Assembly: GCF_022343685.1 (NCBI RefSeq)
Contig: NZ_CP092123.1
Span: forward strand, 2,170,001 to 2,234,000
Origin: Marinobacterium sediminicola
GTDB lineage: Bacteria; Pseudomonadota; Gammaproteobacteria; Pseudomonadales; Balneatricaceae
Reading direction: 5' to 3'
DNA: 64,000 nucleotides
Each line of letters starts with the position of its first letter. Positions within the stretch are counted from its first letter, which is position 1. Made by a program: the position numbers and the translations under genes. Below the pieces are notes generated by a model. That model had not been told where the DNA came from and did not search any database. It was given only the letters and a program-made list of their open reading frames with translations. This document shows positions 1-8,600 of the stretch, piece after piece.

Positions 1-88
1 TTTGTGGAGCAACCCAGAAATGCACATAGGCAAGAAAAAGGCAGGCCAGAATGGCCAACAGCAGTGTGAACTTGGCGCGCAGTCCCAT
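1..88 (-). CDS. 5' end of a membrane-anchored protein, truncated by the window edge
   Basis: Only the first 29 codons are present; the gene continues beyond the left edge. The ATG at 86-88 lies 21 bases after the stop of the PhnD-like binding-protein gene on the same strand, so the two are probably co-transcribed. The visible residues are a short basic start (MGLRAKF) followed by a hydrophobic stretch that reads as a signal anchor or first membrane helix. PhnD-like binding proteins without ABC partners often sit next to membrane sensors (histidine kinases or GGDEF proteins). A sensor is therefore my inference, but no catalytic domain is visible. Confidence 0.55.
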   Translation of the reverse strand, partial: MGLRAKFTLLLAILACLFLAYVHFWVAPQ

Positions 89-109
89 CTTTACTGTCCA
101 ATCATGGCG

Positions 110-937
110 TTATTCAACGATATAGAACCTGTCCAGCCCCCACTCACGCATGGGCAAGTATTCATCCAAATCGGCATGAATCGGTTGATACATGGGTATC
201 CGGGCCATCAGTTGACGACCCGCTTCGGTCTTGGCCAGCTTAAGCCACGCCTGCCGCATGGCTTCTCGGTCTTCTTCAGGCACACGGGCATGCGCCGACA
301 GTGGATGCGGCGGTATACCTCGGGTTTCATAAATGACGCGCAGCTGCTCTCGTACTTCAGGAGGCTGTTTCTGCAAGGTGCTCAACACCCCGCCGCCGGC
401 CTCAGTCTGGCCCAGCGCGACATTCAGGTAGACCGAGCTGTGCGTCTGCACGTAGCGGGGGAAAAACTCCAGATCATGCAACCCGACCAGATCGGCCCTC
501 ATCAACAACGAGGCCCCCAGAGCATTGGGTGAAGGAAATGCGATGATTTTCTTGTTCAGATCAGCAACGCTCTGGTAAGCACTGTCATGCTTAACAACGA
601 GCACGCCCTTGAGTTGACGCGAACCATCACGCACCAGCGGCACATAGCCCTGAGAGTCATGAGCCTTGAGCATATGGTAGGGGTTCATGTAGGCGAAGTC
701 GTACTCCCCCGCCAGAAACTTCTTCTCGAACACGGGAATCTTGGGACTTCCAACCAGTTCCAGATCGAAATCCAGTTCATGTTCAAGTGCCTGCAGAATC
801 GGCTGCCAGATATCAAAAAGCTTTCGCTGGGCAAACTGCGGGACAACCCCGACGGTGTAGACAGGACGGTTACGATCGGATTGAGCATTGACCGGGAGGG
901 AAAACCAGGCCAACAGGAGAATCAGAATGTACTTCAT
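110..937 (-). CDS. PhnD-like periplasmic phosphate/phosphonate-type binding protein
   Basis: A 275-residue protein with a clear Sec signal peptide (hydrophobic segment ending VNAQS, about residues 1-19). The rest matches the PhnD/PBP2 family: GVVPQF near residue 30, a segment IPVFEKKFLAGEYDFAYMNP typical of the ligand-cleft region, and AFPSPNALGASLL in the middle. Family members bind small oxyanion or phosphonate-like ligands. No ABC permease or ATPase is adjacent, so a sensory role feeding the next gene (1-88) is more likely than transport. The ATG at 935-937 has only a weak upstream purine run. A promoter candidate and four 10-bp tandem repeats lie upstream. A second PhnD-like gene at 25793-26668 also sits in a signalling context. 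Confidence 0.8.
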   Translation of the reverse strand: MKYILILLLAWFSLPVNAQSDRNRPVYTVGVVPQFAQRKLFDIWQPILQALEHELDFDLELVGSPKIPVFEKKFLAGEYDFAYMNPYHMLKAHDSQGYVPLVRDGSRQLKGVLVVKHDSAYQSVADLNKKIIAFPSPNALGASLLMRADLVGLHDLEFFPRYVQTHSSVYLNVALGQTEAGGGVLSTLQKQPPEVREQLRVIYETRGIPPHPLSAHARVPEEDREAMRQAWLKLAKTEAGRQLMARIPMYQPIHADLDEYLPMREWGLDRFYIVE

Positions 938-1018
938 GTGCGACTGCTTCTCGAAGATGAGTATTCCCGATGTTCAAAGGCAATCCAGAGCACCGGAAAT
1001 GAACGTCGGCTTAATGGT

Positions 1019-1058
1019 AATTCTGACAAATCCTGACACTTAAAGACACCTTAAGGCA
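1019..1058. repeat. Four tandem 10-bp repeats upstream of the PhnD-like gene
   Basis: On the plus strand this stretch reads as four consecutive decamers: AATTCTGACA, AATCCTGACA, CTTAAAGACA and CCTTAAGGCA. The first two share 9 of 10 bases and all four end in GRCA. A period of one helical turn is the arrangement bound by dimers of OmpR/PhoB-type regulators. It lies 80-120 bp upstream of the gene at 110-937. Its role as an operator is inferred. Confidence 0.4.
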
Positions 1059-1118
1059 GGCAGATCAGCTATATCCATTGATCTGAATACGGGAAATCAC
1101 CAAAAGCCCGGCCATTCT

Positions 1119-1147
1119 GTATCACATTATCAGTTCATTACGGTCAA
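1119..1147 (-). promoter_or_regulatory. Candidate sigma-70 promoter for the PhnD-like gene
   Basis: On the minus strand TTGACC (1142-1147) and TGATAC (1119-1124) are separated by 17 bases. Transcription would run toward the gene starting at 937, giving a leader of about 175 nt that contains the tandem repeats at 1019-1058. The match is moderate and untested. Confidence 0.35.
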
Positions 1148-1189
1148 AGCGGGCAAATGCTTTCACTGTGATGAACGTAAATGATGCTC

Positions 1190-1912
1190 TCAGAGCAGAA
1201 CCGGGATTGGCTTTTCAAGCGTGAAACTATCTGGCCCTATGCGTACTTTCCAAGCCATCACCTTCACACCAGCCTGCGCCGCCTGTCGCAACAGCTGACC
1301 ATAGCAAGCATCCACTTCATCGGCTGGCCTTGCCGCTCGGGCGCCGCTGTGTTGCACGCAGAACAACAGGACGGCTGTTCTGCCTTCAGCGGCCACCTGT
1401 ATCAGAGTGCGCAGATGCTTTTGCCCACGCTCGGTTACCGAATCGGGAAAGGCAATGATGCCGTCATCCTCATCCTCCGGACCCGGGCCCAACGTCACGT
1501 TCTTGACCTCGATAAAGGTGTGGGGCTCGGCGCGAGAACCCAATGCGAGGTCGAACCGGCTATCGCCATACTGAACTTCGCGTTCCACGCCACTAGCGGG
1601 CGAGAGTTCATGTATCAAGCCGGCCCGTATGGCTTCTTCCACCAGGGCATTGGTACGACCGGTATTGACGCCGGCCCAATGCCCGTGGGCAACCTGCACA
1701 GCTTCCAGTGTATGGCGATACTTGCGTTTGGGATTGCCGCTGTCCGAGATCAATGCGGGCTGAAGCACACCGGGCAGAACACAGTTTTTCATGGAGCCGG
1801 TATTGGGGCAGTGAACCGTCATCTCGCTGCCATCCTCATGCCGAACGTCAGCCATAAATCGCTTGTAACGTTTCAGCAGAGTGACCGTTTCCAGTGGGGG
1901 ATCAAACTTCAC
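1190..1912 (-). CDS. sfsA: SfsA family protein (sugar fermentation stimulation protein homologue)
   Basis: A 240-residue protein, the usual length for SfsA. Recognisable stretches include RYKRFMADVR near the N-terminus, VHCPNTGSM (about 34-42), the nuclease-like core FIEVKNVTLG (about 132-141) and the C-terminal FTLEKPIPVLL. SfsA is a nucleic-acid-binding protein first linked to maltose-gene expression; its fold resembles endonucleases and its exact role is unsettled. The start is GTG at 1910-1912 with AAGGA six bases upstream; the ATG three bases further upstream is out of frame and closes quickly. The gene stands alone, between the PhnD-like gene and the ATP-grasp gene, and is not next to dksA as in many relatives. 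Confidence 0.93.
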   Translation of the reverse strand: MKFDPPLETVTLLKRYKRFMADVRHEDGSEMTVHCPNTGSMKNCVLPGVLQPALISDSGNPKRKYRHTLEAVQVAHGHWAGVNTGRTNALVEEAIRAGLIHELSPASGVEREVQYGDSRFDLALGSRAEPHTFIEVKNVTLGPGPEDEDDGIIAFPDSVTERGQKHLRTLIQVAAEGRTAVLLFCVQHSGARAARPADEVDACYGQLLRQAAQAGVKVMAWKVRIGPDSFTLEKPIPVLL

Positions 1913-1977
1913 ACATATTCCTTGTCATCTGGCCCGGGCAGCAAGGACGAATGGCCGGGCTTCTGAATTTCGGCACC

Positions 1978-2004
1978 GAGGGTACTGTTTTCGTACCCTC
2001 TTTT
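1978..2004 (+). terminator. Hairpin with T-tract between sfsA and the ATP-grasp gene
   Basis: GAGGGTAC (1978-1985) pairs with GTACCCTC (1993-2000) around a 7-base loop and is followed by TTTT on the plus strand. Both flanking genes are on the minus strand, so it lies in the ATP-grasp to sfsA gap. On that strand it lacks a T-run and may act only as a weak barrier. Confidence 0.4.
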
Positions 2005-2053
2005 CATGGTTTATCTCAGCAATTCAACACCATAAGTGGCTATCACAAAAACC

Positions 2054-3553
2054 CTAGTGCCCAATACCGAGCCTGCGTCTCTCCATTCGACGCAGGAACT
2101 CTTCCATAATCATTCGGTACAGACTGTCCTTCAGGTACAGGTCTTCCACCCCGGAATCGATGCTGGGATTGTCGTTCACTTCAATGACTACCACCCGGTC
2201 ACCCGACTGCTTAAGATCCACACCGTAAAGGCCATCACCAATCATTTTTGTGGCTTTCAATGCGGTCTTGACCACTTTGGCCGGGACTTCATGGATCGGC
2301 AGCGTTTCAAAATCACCGGACTCGGTATCACCGCTGCTGTAGTTGTAAATCTGCCAGTGTCCACGCGTCATCATGTACTTGCAGGCATACAGCGGCTTGT
2401 TGTTCAGAATACCGATACGCCAGTCGTACTCGGTATACATGAACTCCTGAACCAGCACGATGGCCGATTGCTTGAAATACGTCTCTGCCTGACTGATCAA
2501 CTCTTCAGCGGAATTGACCTTGACCACCCCCTTGGAGAAGGCTCCATCGGGGATTTTCATCACCCGCGGATAACTCAGCGACTGAGCCAGCGCCTTCAGC
2601 TCTTTGCGATCGTCCTTGTACAACAGGTGCGTTTCCGGCATCTCCACCCCGTTCGTCGCCAACAGGTCCGACAAAAACACCTTGTTGCAGCAGCGCATAA
2701 TGGAGGTAGGATCATCGAAGACGACCAACCCCTCACGTTCGGCCTTTTTGGCGAAACGGTAGGTATGGTTACTGATCGACGTGGTCTCACGGATGAACAA
2801 ACCATCATATTCGGCCAAGTGACCGAAATCCTTCTTGCCGATCAGGCTAACGTCGATGCCCAGCTGACGCCCTGCGCGGATGAATCGCTTGATCGCCAGT
2901 GCATCCGAGGGTGGCTGCTGTTCTTCACGGTCCACCAGAATGGCCAGATCGTAGCGATACTTCTTGCGCGCCACCGGCTTGCGCCACAGCTTGCGACTGA
3001 AGGCATCGATAGCGGACGCGAAAAGATCTTCCTCCGCTTCCTGCAGCTGATTAAGGCCTCCGGCCTTAACGGTTTCAATTTCCCAGGCGTCTCCCTTGCG
3101 GAAAGTCAGATGCAGAATCGGGCAGGGAAACTGCTCGAAAAGCTGGCGTGCCAAATCCTGCAGCGGCGCAAACAGCGTCTGACCGAAACAGATCGTCACC
3201 TTGAGGCGCTGGTCGGCCTCCAGCTGTTCACGCAGGCTGCTGTGCTTGCTGACCAGTTTGCCCAGCGTCAGGTTCAGGTCCTTCATGCTGAGACCATAAA
3301 TGGATTTGCGGCCCAGGTCGTTGATGGTCTGAATCGAAGGGATTACCTTGTGGCCCCGCGCTTCGGCCAGCAAAGAGGTATAGTAACCGTAGCTCAGGTA
3401 ACGGTAATGACGACAGAGATTGATGATCTGTACCGGCGTGCGGGATTTCCGGCTGCCCTGCGCCAGATATTCATGGGCACTCAGCAACTGCTCGGCAGGA
3501 TAAAACGCCTGCCAGTCCTCTTTTCTGTCAACGATAATCATCAGCTTGGTCAT
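2054..3553 (-). CDS. RimK-like ATP-grasp ligase with N-terminal RLAN domain
   Basis: A 499-residue protein. I use the ATG at 3551-3553 (MTKLMIIVDRKEDW) because the open frame further upstream encodes non-conserved sequence. The first roughly 150 residues match the RLAN domain that precedes RimK-like ATP-grasp modules (LCRHYRYLSYGYYTSLLAEARGH split across about residues 45-70). The C-terminal half is the ATP-grasp fold, with RVMKIPDGAFSKGV as the ATP-binding loop, QEFMYTEYDWRIGIL, and the metal-binding EVNDNPSID near the end. RimK relatives join an amino acid, often glutamate, to a peptide or protein carboxylate using ATP. The divergently transcribed neighbour fuses an acetyltransferase to a C39-like peptidase, a known association for this ligase type, suggesting a joint peptide-making or peptide-tagging role. 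The substrate is unknown. Confidence 0.85.
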   Translation of the reverse strand: MTKLMIIVDRKEDWQAFYPAEQLLSAHEYLAQGSRKSRTPVQIINLCRHYRYLSYGYYTSLLAEARGHKVIPSIQTINDLGRKSIYGLSMKDLNLTLGKLVSKHSSLREQLEADQRLKVTICFGQTLFAPLQDLARQLFEQFPCPILHLTFRKGDAWEIETVKAGGLNQLQEAEEDLFASAIDAFSRKLWRKPVARKKYRYDLAILVDREEQQPPSDALAIKRFIRAGRQLGIDVSLIGKKDFGHLAEYDGLFIRETTSISNHTYRFAKKAEREGLVVFDDPTSIMRCCNKVFLSDLLATNGVEMPETHLLYKDDRKELKALAQSLSYPRVMKIPDGAFSKGVVKVNSAEELISQAETYFKQSAIVLVQEFMYTEYDWRIGILNNKPLYACKYMMTRGHWQIYNYSSGDTESGDFETLPIHEVPAKVVKTALKATKMIGDGLYGVDLKQSGDRVVVIEVNDNPSIDSGVEDLYLKDSLYRMIMEEFLRRMERRRLGIGH

Positions 3554-3700
3554 GCGGCATCCTGCTATGTTTAACTCTTGCCCACTATCAAGCTGTTTCA
3601 GCGGGCGTGCAATCTGCGCGAAAAAATATTTTCTCGCTCTGCTGACAGACAAGGGGCTCTGGCATTAGCCTAGTACTTCTCACCCCTGCGGATCACCACC

Positions 3701-4807
3701 ATGTCCGAAAGTGTCCGTTTACGTCCCGCTACTCTCAACGATCTGCCTGCACTGCTCCACCTGGAGCAGCAATGTTTTACCGAAGACCGGATCAGCCGAC
3801 GCCAGTTTCGCTGGATGCTCAAGCGCGGGCACTGTGCACTGATTGTCGCCGAAGCCGAAGCAGCGGCGTTGGCCGGCTATATTCTGGTACTGTTCCATCG
3901 CGGCACCTCACTGGGTCGAATCTATTCACTGGCCGTCAATGGGGAGATGCGTGGTCTTGGTGTAGCTCAGCGACTGATGCATGCTGCTGAAACTGCGGCG
4001 CTGGAACAGGATTGCCTGGCATTGAGACTGGAAGTTCGCACCGACAATGACAGTGCCATACGGCTGTATCGCAAACTCGGCTACCGTCAGTTCGGCATGT
4101 ATAGCGACTACTACGCCGATCATGCCCCGGCTCTGCGATTCCAGAAACGCATACTGGCGGTCAGAACCCAGGCGCCGGGTGTTGTCCCCTGGTATGGTCA
4201 GACGCTGCCCTTCACCTGTGGCCCGGCCTCACTGCTGATGGCGATGAAAGCACTCAACCCCGATATTCAGATGGACCGCCGTCACGAGTTACAGATCTGG
4301 CGAGAAGCCACCTCCATTTTCATGACCACCGGTCATGGCGGCTGCGGTCCGCGAGGGCTGGCACTGGCCGCTGCTCGACGTGGCTTCAAGGTCGAACTGT
4401 ACATCAACCGTGAAGGCCCCCTGTTCATCCATGGCGTCCGTACCGAGCTCAAAAAAGAGGTACTGGAACTGGTCCATCAGGATTTCAAGGAGCAGGTCGA
4501 GGCCGCCGGGATTCCGGAGCATGATGAAGAGATCAGTCTGGAAGCGCTGGAACAGGCACTGTCATCCGGTGCCTATGCGCTGATGCTGATCAGCTGCTGG
4601 AGTTTCAGCCGCCAGAAGAGTCCACACTGGGTTGTCATCACGGGTATGGATGAACATTACGTGTACCTGCACGATCCTGAGGTGGATGAGGATGAGGAGA
4701 AGACCCTGCTGGATACGCAGAATGTACCCGTGCCTCGCAGCAGATTCTGGCGCATGGCCCGCTTCGGCAAGGAGGGCTTGCGTACCGCAGTGATCATTTC
4801 AGCCTAA
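3701..4807 (+). CDS. GNAT acetyltransferase fused to a C39-like cysteine peptidase
   Basis: A 368-residue two-domain protein. Residues 1-150 are a GNAT fold with the acetyl-CoA loop RGLGVAQRL (about 86-94) and the helix SAIRLYRKLGYRQFGMYSDYY, resembling RimI. Residues 160-368 are a papain-like C39 domain: FTCGPASLLMA carries Cys173, SPHWVVITGMD carries His309, and YLHDPE carries Asp325, a plausible catalytic triad. No signal peptide is present, so it should act in the cytoplasm. It is divergent from the RimK-like ligase, with 147 bases between the starts. The upstream ribosome-binding site is weak. The peptidase could trim or transfer a peptide made by the ligase and the GNAT could cap its N-terminus; this is inference. 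Confidence 0.88.
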   Translation: MSESVRLRPATLNDLPALLHLEQQCFTEDRISRRQFRWMLKRGHCALIVAEAEAAALAGYILVLFHRGTSLGRIYSLAVNGEMRGLGVAQRLMHAAETAALEQDCLALRLEVRTDNDSAIRLYRKLGYRQFGMYSDYYADHAPALRFQKRILAVRTQAPGVVPWYGQTLPFTCGPASLLMAMKALNPDIQMDRRHELQIWREATSIFMTTGHGGCGPRGLALAAARRGFKVELYINREGPLFIHGVRTELKKEVLELVHQDFKEQVEAAGIPEHDEEISLEALEQALSSGAYALMLISCWSFSRQKSPHWVVITGMDEHYVYLHDPEVDEDEEKTLLDTQNVPVPRSRFWRMARFGKEGLRTAVIISA

Positions 4808-5102
4808 CCGACTGACTCTTCACTAATCTAACCATGCTCCCTTCCCCTGCTTAATGCTCTGGAGACGATCTTTCACACTCCTGCCCCCAAAACCCTCTGT
4901 GTTTCGATACCGAGGGTTTCAGCAACATTCGACCGACATCGATCCTGAAAATGGCATCCTGAGTTCCCGTCGTTACCTCTGATTTTCCGCATTATCTGTC
5001 AGGAAACTTGTATAGGATTGAGATAAGACTTTAGTCGCAAACAACTGCTCACTTCAGTCTTTGCCAACTCCTGTTCAGCAACTGACGAAGGACGGAAAAC
5101 AA
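4808..5102. other. Gene-free stretch before the MaoC-like gene
   Basis: About 295 bases with no convincing open frame and no strong terminator for the GNAT-C39 gene. The last 70 bases are AT-richer (around TTGTATAGGATTGAGA) and probably hold the promoter of the next gene, but I cannot define a good -35/-10 pair. Confidence 0.4.
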
Positions 5103-5561
5103 ATGGAACGACCCCAGCCAAAAGCCTGCATGACAGTTGCCGATCTCAGGATTGGCATGTCTGCCGAAAAGGAATACAGCATCCATTACGACGATGCAGT
5201 CACCTTTTCAAAAATCTCGGGAGACTGGAACCCGGCCCACCATGACGAAGCTTACGCTGCCAACAGTATCTTTCGGGAACGTGTTGCACACGGCATGTTT
5301 TCAGTCGCGCAGTTCTCCGGACTGCTTGGCATGGAGATGCCGGGGCTTGGGACTCTTTGGCTCAAGCAAAGTGTCGAGTTCCTGCGTCCTGCCTTTTTTG
5401 GTCGACTCTATCGCGCTGTGGTTACCGTCAAGGCGATCGACAGTGACACCAACACCGTCACGCTGAGTACCGAATGCTTTGACGAGCAAGGTGAGAAAAT
5501 CATTACGGGTGAGGGCGTGGTCAAGCCGATTCCCCTGAAGGTCAAGCAAGCAATGGAATGA
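5103..5561 (+). CDS. MaoC-like (R)-specific enoyl-CoA hydratase domain protein
   Basis: A 152-residue single hot-dog-fold protein. It contains the hydratase-2 signature: SGDWNPAHHDEAYA carries the catalytic Asp and His pair, followed by RVAHGMFS. These residues match PhaJ/MaoC enzymes that add water to trans-2-enoyl-CoA to give the (R)-3-hydroxyacyl-CoA. I chose the ATG at 5103 because GAAGGA lies about 12 bases upstream and the family N-terminus begins there; a TTG 42 bases earlier is a poorer start. The oxidoreductase gene follows after 84 bases in the same direction. Its substrate is not evident; beta-oxidation or hydroxyalkanoate supply are the usual options. Confidence 0.82.
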   Translation: MERPQPKACMTVADLRIGMSAEKEYSIHYDDAVTFSKISGDWNPAHHDEAYAANSIFRERVAHGMFSVAQFSGLLGMEMPGLGTLWLKQSVEFLRPAFFGRLYRAVVTVKAIDSDTNTVTLSTECFDEQGEKIITGEGVVKPIPLKVKQAME

Positions 5562-5645
5562 TTCCAAACAGGCCCCTGCATCAGGACCGGCCTCGCTTTC
5601 GTAGCTGCCGGTCAAAAAATTTGCGCATTTCAATGGAAAGAAAAC

Positions 5646-8600
5646 ATGTCCGCACCCCAGAAAACACCAGAGCAGACCTACGTTCAGCAGGATGGACCGG
5701 TATTCATGTCCGGCAACCAGGCCTACCTTCGTCTTACTTTTGAACAGCACCGCCGTGACCGGGAAGCGGGACTCAACACAGCCGGCTTCATTTCCGGCTA
5801 CCGAGGTTCTCCTTTCGGCCACTTCGATCAGGATGCCAAAAGAGTCGGCAAGGCTCTCGCGGCACGCAATATCAAATTCAACCCCGGCGTCAACGAAGCG
5901 ATGGCCGCCACGGCAGTCTGGGGCTCACAGCAGATCGACTTTTTCAATTCCAGCAAATTTGATGGCGTGTTCGGTCTCTGGTACGGCAAGGGACCAGGCG
6001 TTGATCACGCCGCTGACGCCCTGCACCATGGCAACCTCTGGGGTACGCACAAGAACGGTGGCGTGGTAATGGCTGTCGGTGACGACCCGATGAGCCGTTC
6101 CTCCAGTATCCAGCAACAGAGCGAACATGTTCTGTCCGGCCTGTGCATCCCGGTGTTCCACGCCTCTTCAGTACAGGACATCTACGACTACGGCCTCATC
6201 GGTTATCAGTTGTCGCGCTATGCCGGTGTTTGGGTTGCGGTCAAATCGGTCTCTGACATCGCTGAGTCCTGGTATATGGTCGATGTTGATCCGGCCCGTA
6301 CCCGAACCGTATTACCAGACGATTTCGACATTCCCGACTGCGGCGTACATATCCGCTGGCCGGACAAGTCCGTGGACCAGGACTATCGCATGACAGCGGC
6401 CCGCATTCCGGCAGTCAAGGCATTCGTCCGTACCAACAGGCTGAACAAGGTGACTCATGACGCCAGCAAGCGCCGTCTGGGTATCGTTTCGGCAGGGAAA
6501 AGCTATCTCGATACTCTGGAGGCCCTCGAAGACCTGGGTATTGACCAGCAGCAGCGTGACGCGCTGGGACTGGCCGTATTCAAGGTGGCCTGCATCTGGC
6601 CATTGGAAGAGAGCCTGCTGCGTGAATTCGCCGCGACCGTCGATGAGCTGATCGTGCTGGAAGAGTCCCGGCCGTTCCTGGAAACCCAGGTCAAGGATGT
6701 GCTGTATGATATGCCTGTCGAACTGCGTCCGCGTGTTCTGGGCAAACGTGATCACGACGGCAAGGAACAGCTGCCATCCAACGGCGAGCTGACGCCATCC
6801 ATGATCGCCCGCGTGCTGGTCAACTGGTTCGGCAAGGATAATGCCACCGAATCCATGCAGCAGTGGATGCAGGTACTGGATAACACCGATACCGAGATCG
6901 CGGTGCCGCGTGAAAACGTGGACCGCACCCCCTATTTCTGTTCCGGCTGTCCGCACAACAGCTCAACCAAAGTGCCAGAGGGCGCCAATCAGCTGATCGG
7001 TATCGGTTGCCACTATCTGGTTCACCTGATGGAGCGTGACGGCGTCAGCTATACCCAGATGGGTGGTGAAGGTGCCACTTGGGCGGGTGCGGCCCCGTTT
7101 GTCGATCAGCAGCATGCTTTCGTCAACCTGGGTGATGGTACCTACTACCACTCCGGCTCCGTTGCTATTCGTCAGGCGATCGCGTCCAACATCAACATCA
7201 CCTACAAGATCCTGTTCAACGATGCCGTCGCCATGACCGGCGGCCAGTCCTTCGACGGCCCACTGAGTGTCGAAGCGATCACCCATGAGATGAAGGCGGA
7301 AGGCGCCACGCGTGTCGTCGTCGTCAGTGCAGACCCGGGCAAATTCGACAAGCATCGCTTTGCCGCCGGGACCGACCTGTACCACCGTGACGACCTGATA
7401 AAGGTACAAAAAGAGCTCGAGGCGACACCCGGAGTCACTGTTCTGATCTATGAGCAGACCTGTGCCACCGAACTGCGCCGGCGCCGCAAGAGCGGCCAGG
7501 CTGAAGATCCTGCCAAACGCGCCTACATCAACTACCGTTTGTGTGAAGGTTGCGGCGATTGCGGTGAGGCATCCAACTGCCTGTCGGTACAACCGGTCGA
7601 AACCGAACTGGGCCGCAAACGCATCATTGACCAGTCGGCCTGCAACAAGGACTTCTCCTGCGTTAACGGGTTTTGCCCCAGCTTTGTCACCATAGAAGGT
7701 GGCGATCTGGCCAAGGGCAAGGGGATCGAAATCGCCGAAGACATGTTCACTGATCTGCCACAACCAGCCGTTGCAAGCTCCGAGGGTGTTTTTGGTGCTT
7801 TGGTCTGCGGTATCGGTGGTACCGGGGTTGTCACCATCTCCTCGCTGATGGGGGAAGCGGCCCAATCGGAAGGCAAGGCCTCTCAGGTTCTCGACCTGAC
7901 CGGCATGGCACAGAAGTTCGGAGCGGTGTATTGCCACTTGAAGATCGGCGACTCCGTCGATGATCTCAACGCCACTCGCCTGTCACGCGGCAAGGCCAAC
8001 CTGCTGATCGGTGCCGACATCGTCACCAGCGCCAGCAATGAAGGCCTGTCCCGTTTGCGCCGCGATGTTACCCAGGCCGTGGTCAACGAGCATGAAACCG
8101 TGACCGGCGCGTTCACCCGCGACGGTGATTTTCATATTCCGGTCAAGGCCATGCGTGAAGCGATTGAACGTTTCACTGGCAAGGGCAATGCACACTTCTT
8201 TGACTCTACCGACGTGGCCCTGCGCCTGACCGGAGATACCATCGGCGCCAATATAATGCTGCTTGGATACGCCTGCCAGATGGGATGGTTGCCGGTCAAG
8301 CTCGAATCGCTGGAATCAGCAATCGCAAAGAACGGCGTAGCGGTACCCTACAATCTGCGTGCGTTCAAGCTGGGGCGTTTGATGGCGCATAACCCGCAGC
8401 AGATCGAAAAGCTTATGGAGCAGGGCTTCCCCACTCCGGAGTGGCGCATTCTGTCTGATAACGTTGACCAGATGATCGAGCGTCGAGAGCGTGATTTGAT
8501 CGCCTATCAGGACAAGAAGTACGCCGCCAGCTTCCGCGAACTGGTTGAGCGTGTCCGCAGAGCCGAAACCGCCATCCAGCAGGACAGCATTGCGTTGACC

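Noticed and set aside
2036-3574. 512-codon open frame on the plus strand
   Set aside because: It lies fully antisense to the RimK-like ligase, whose domains and motifs are clear, and it encodes no recognisable protein.
6963-7937. 324-codon open frame on the minus strand
   Set aside because: Antisense to the well-supported indolepyruvate oxidoreductase; composition reflects GC-rich codon third positions.
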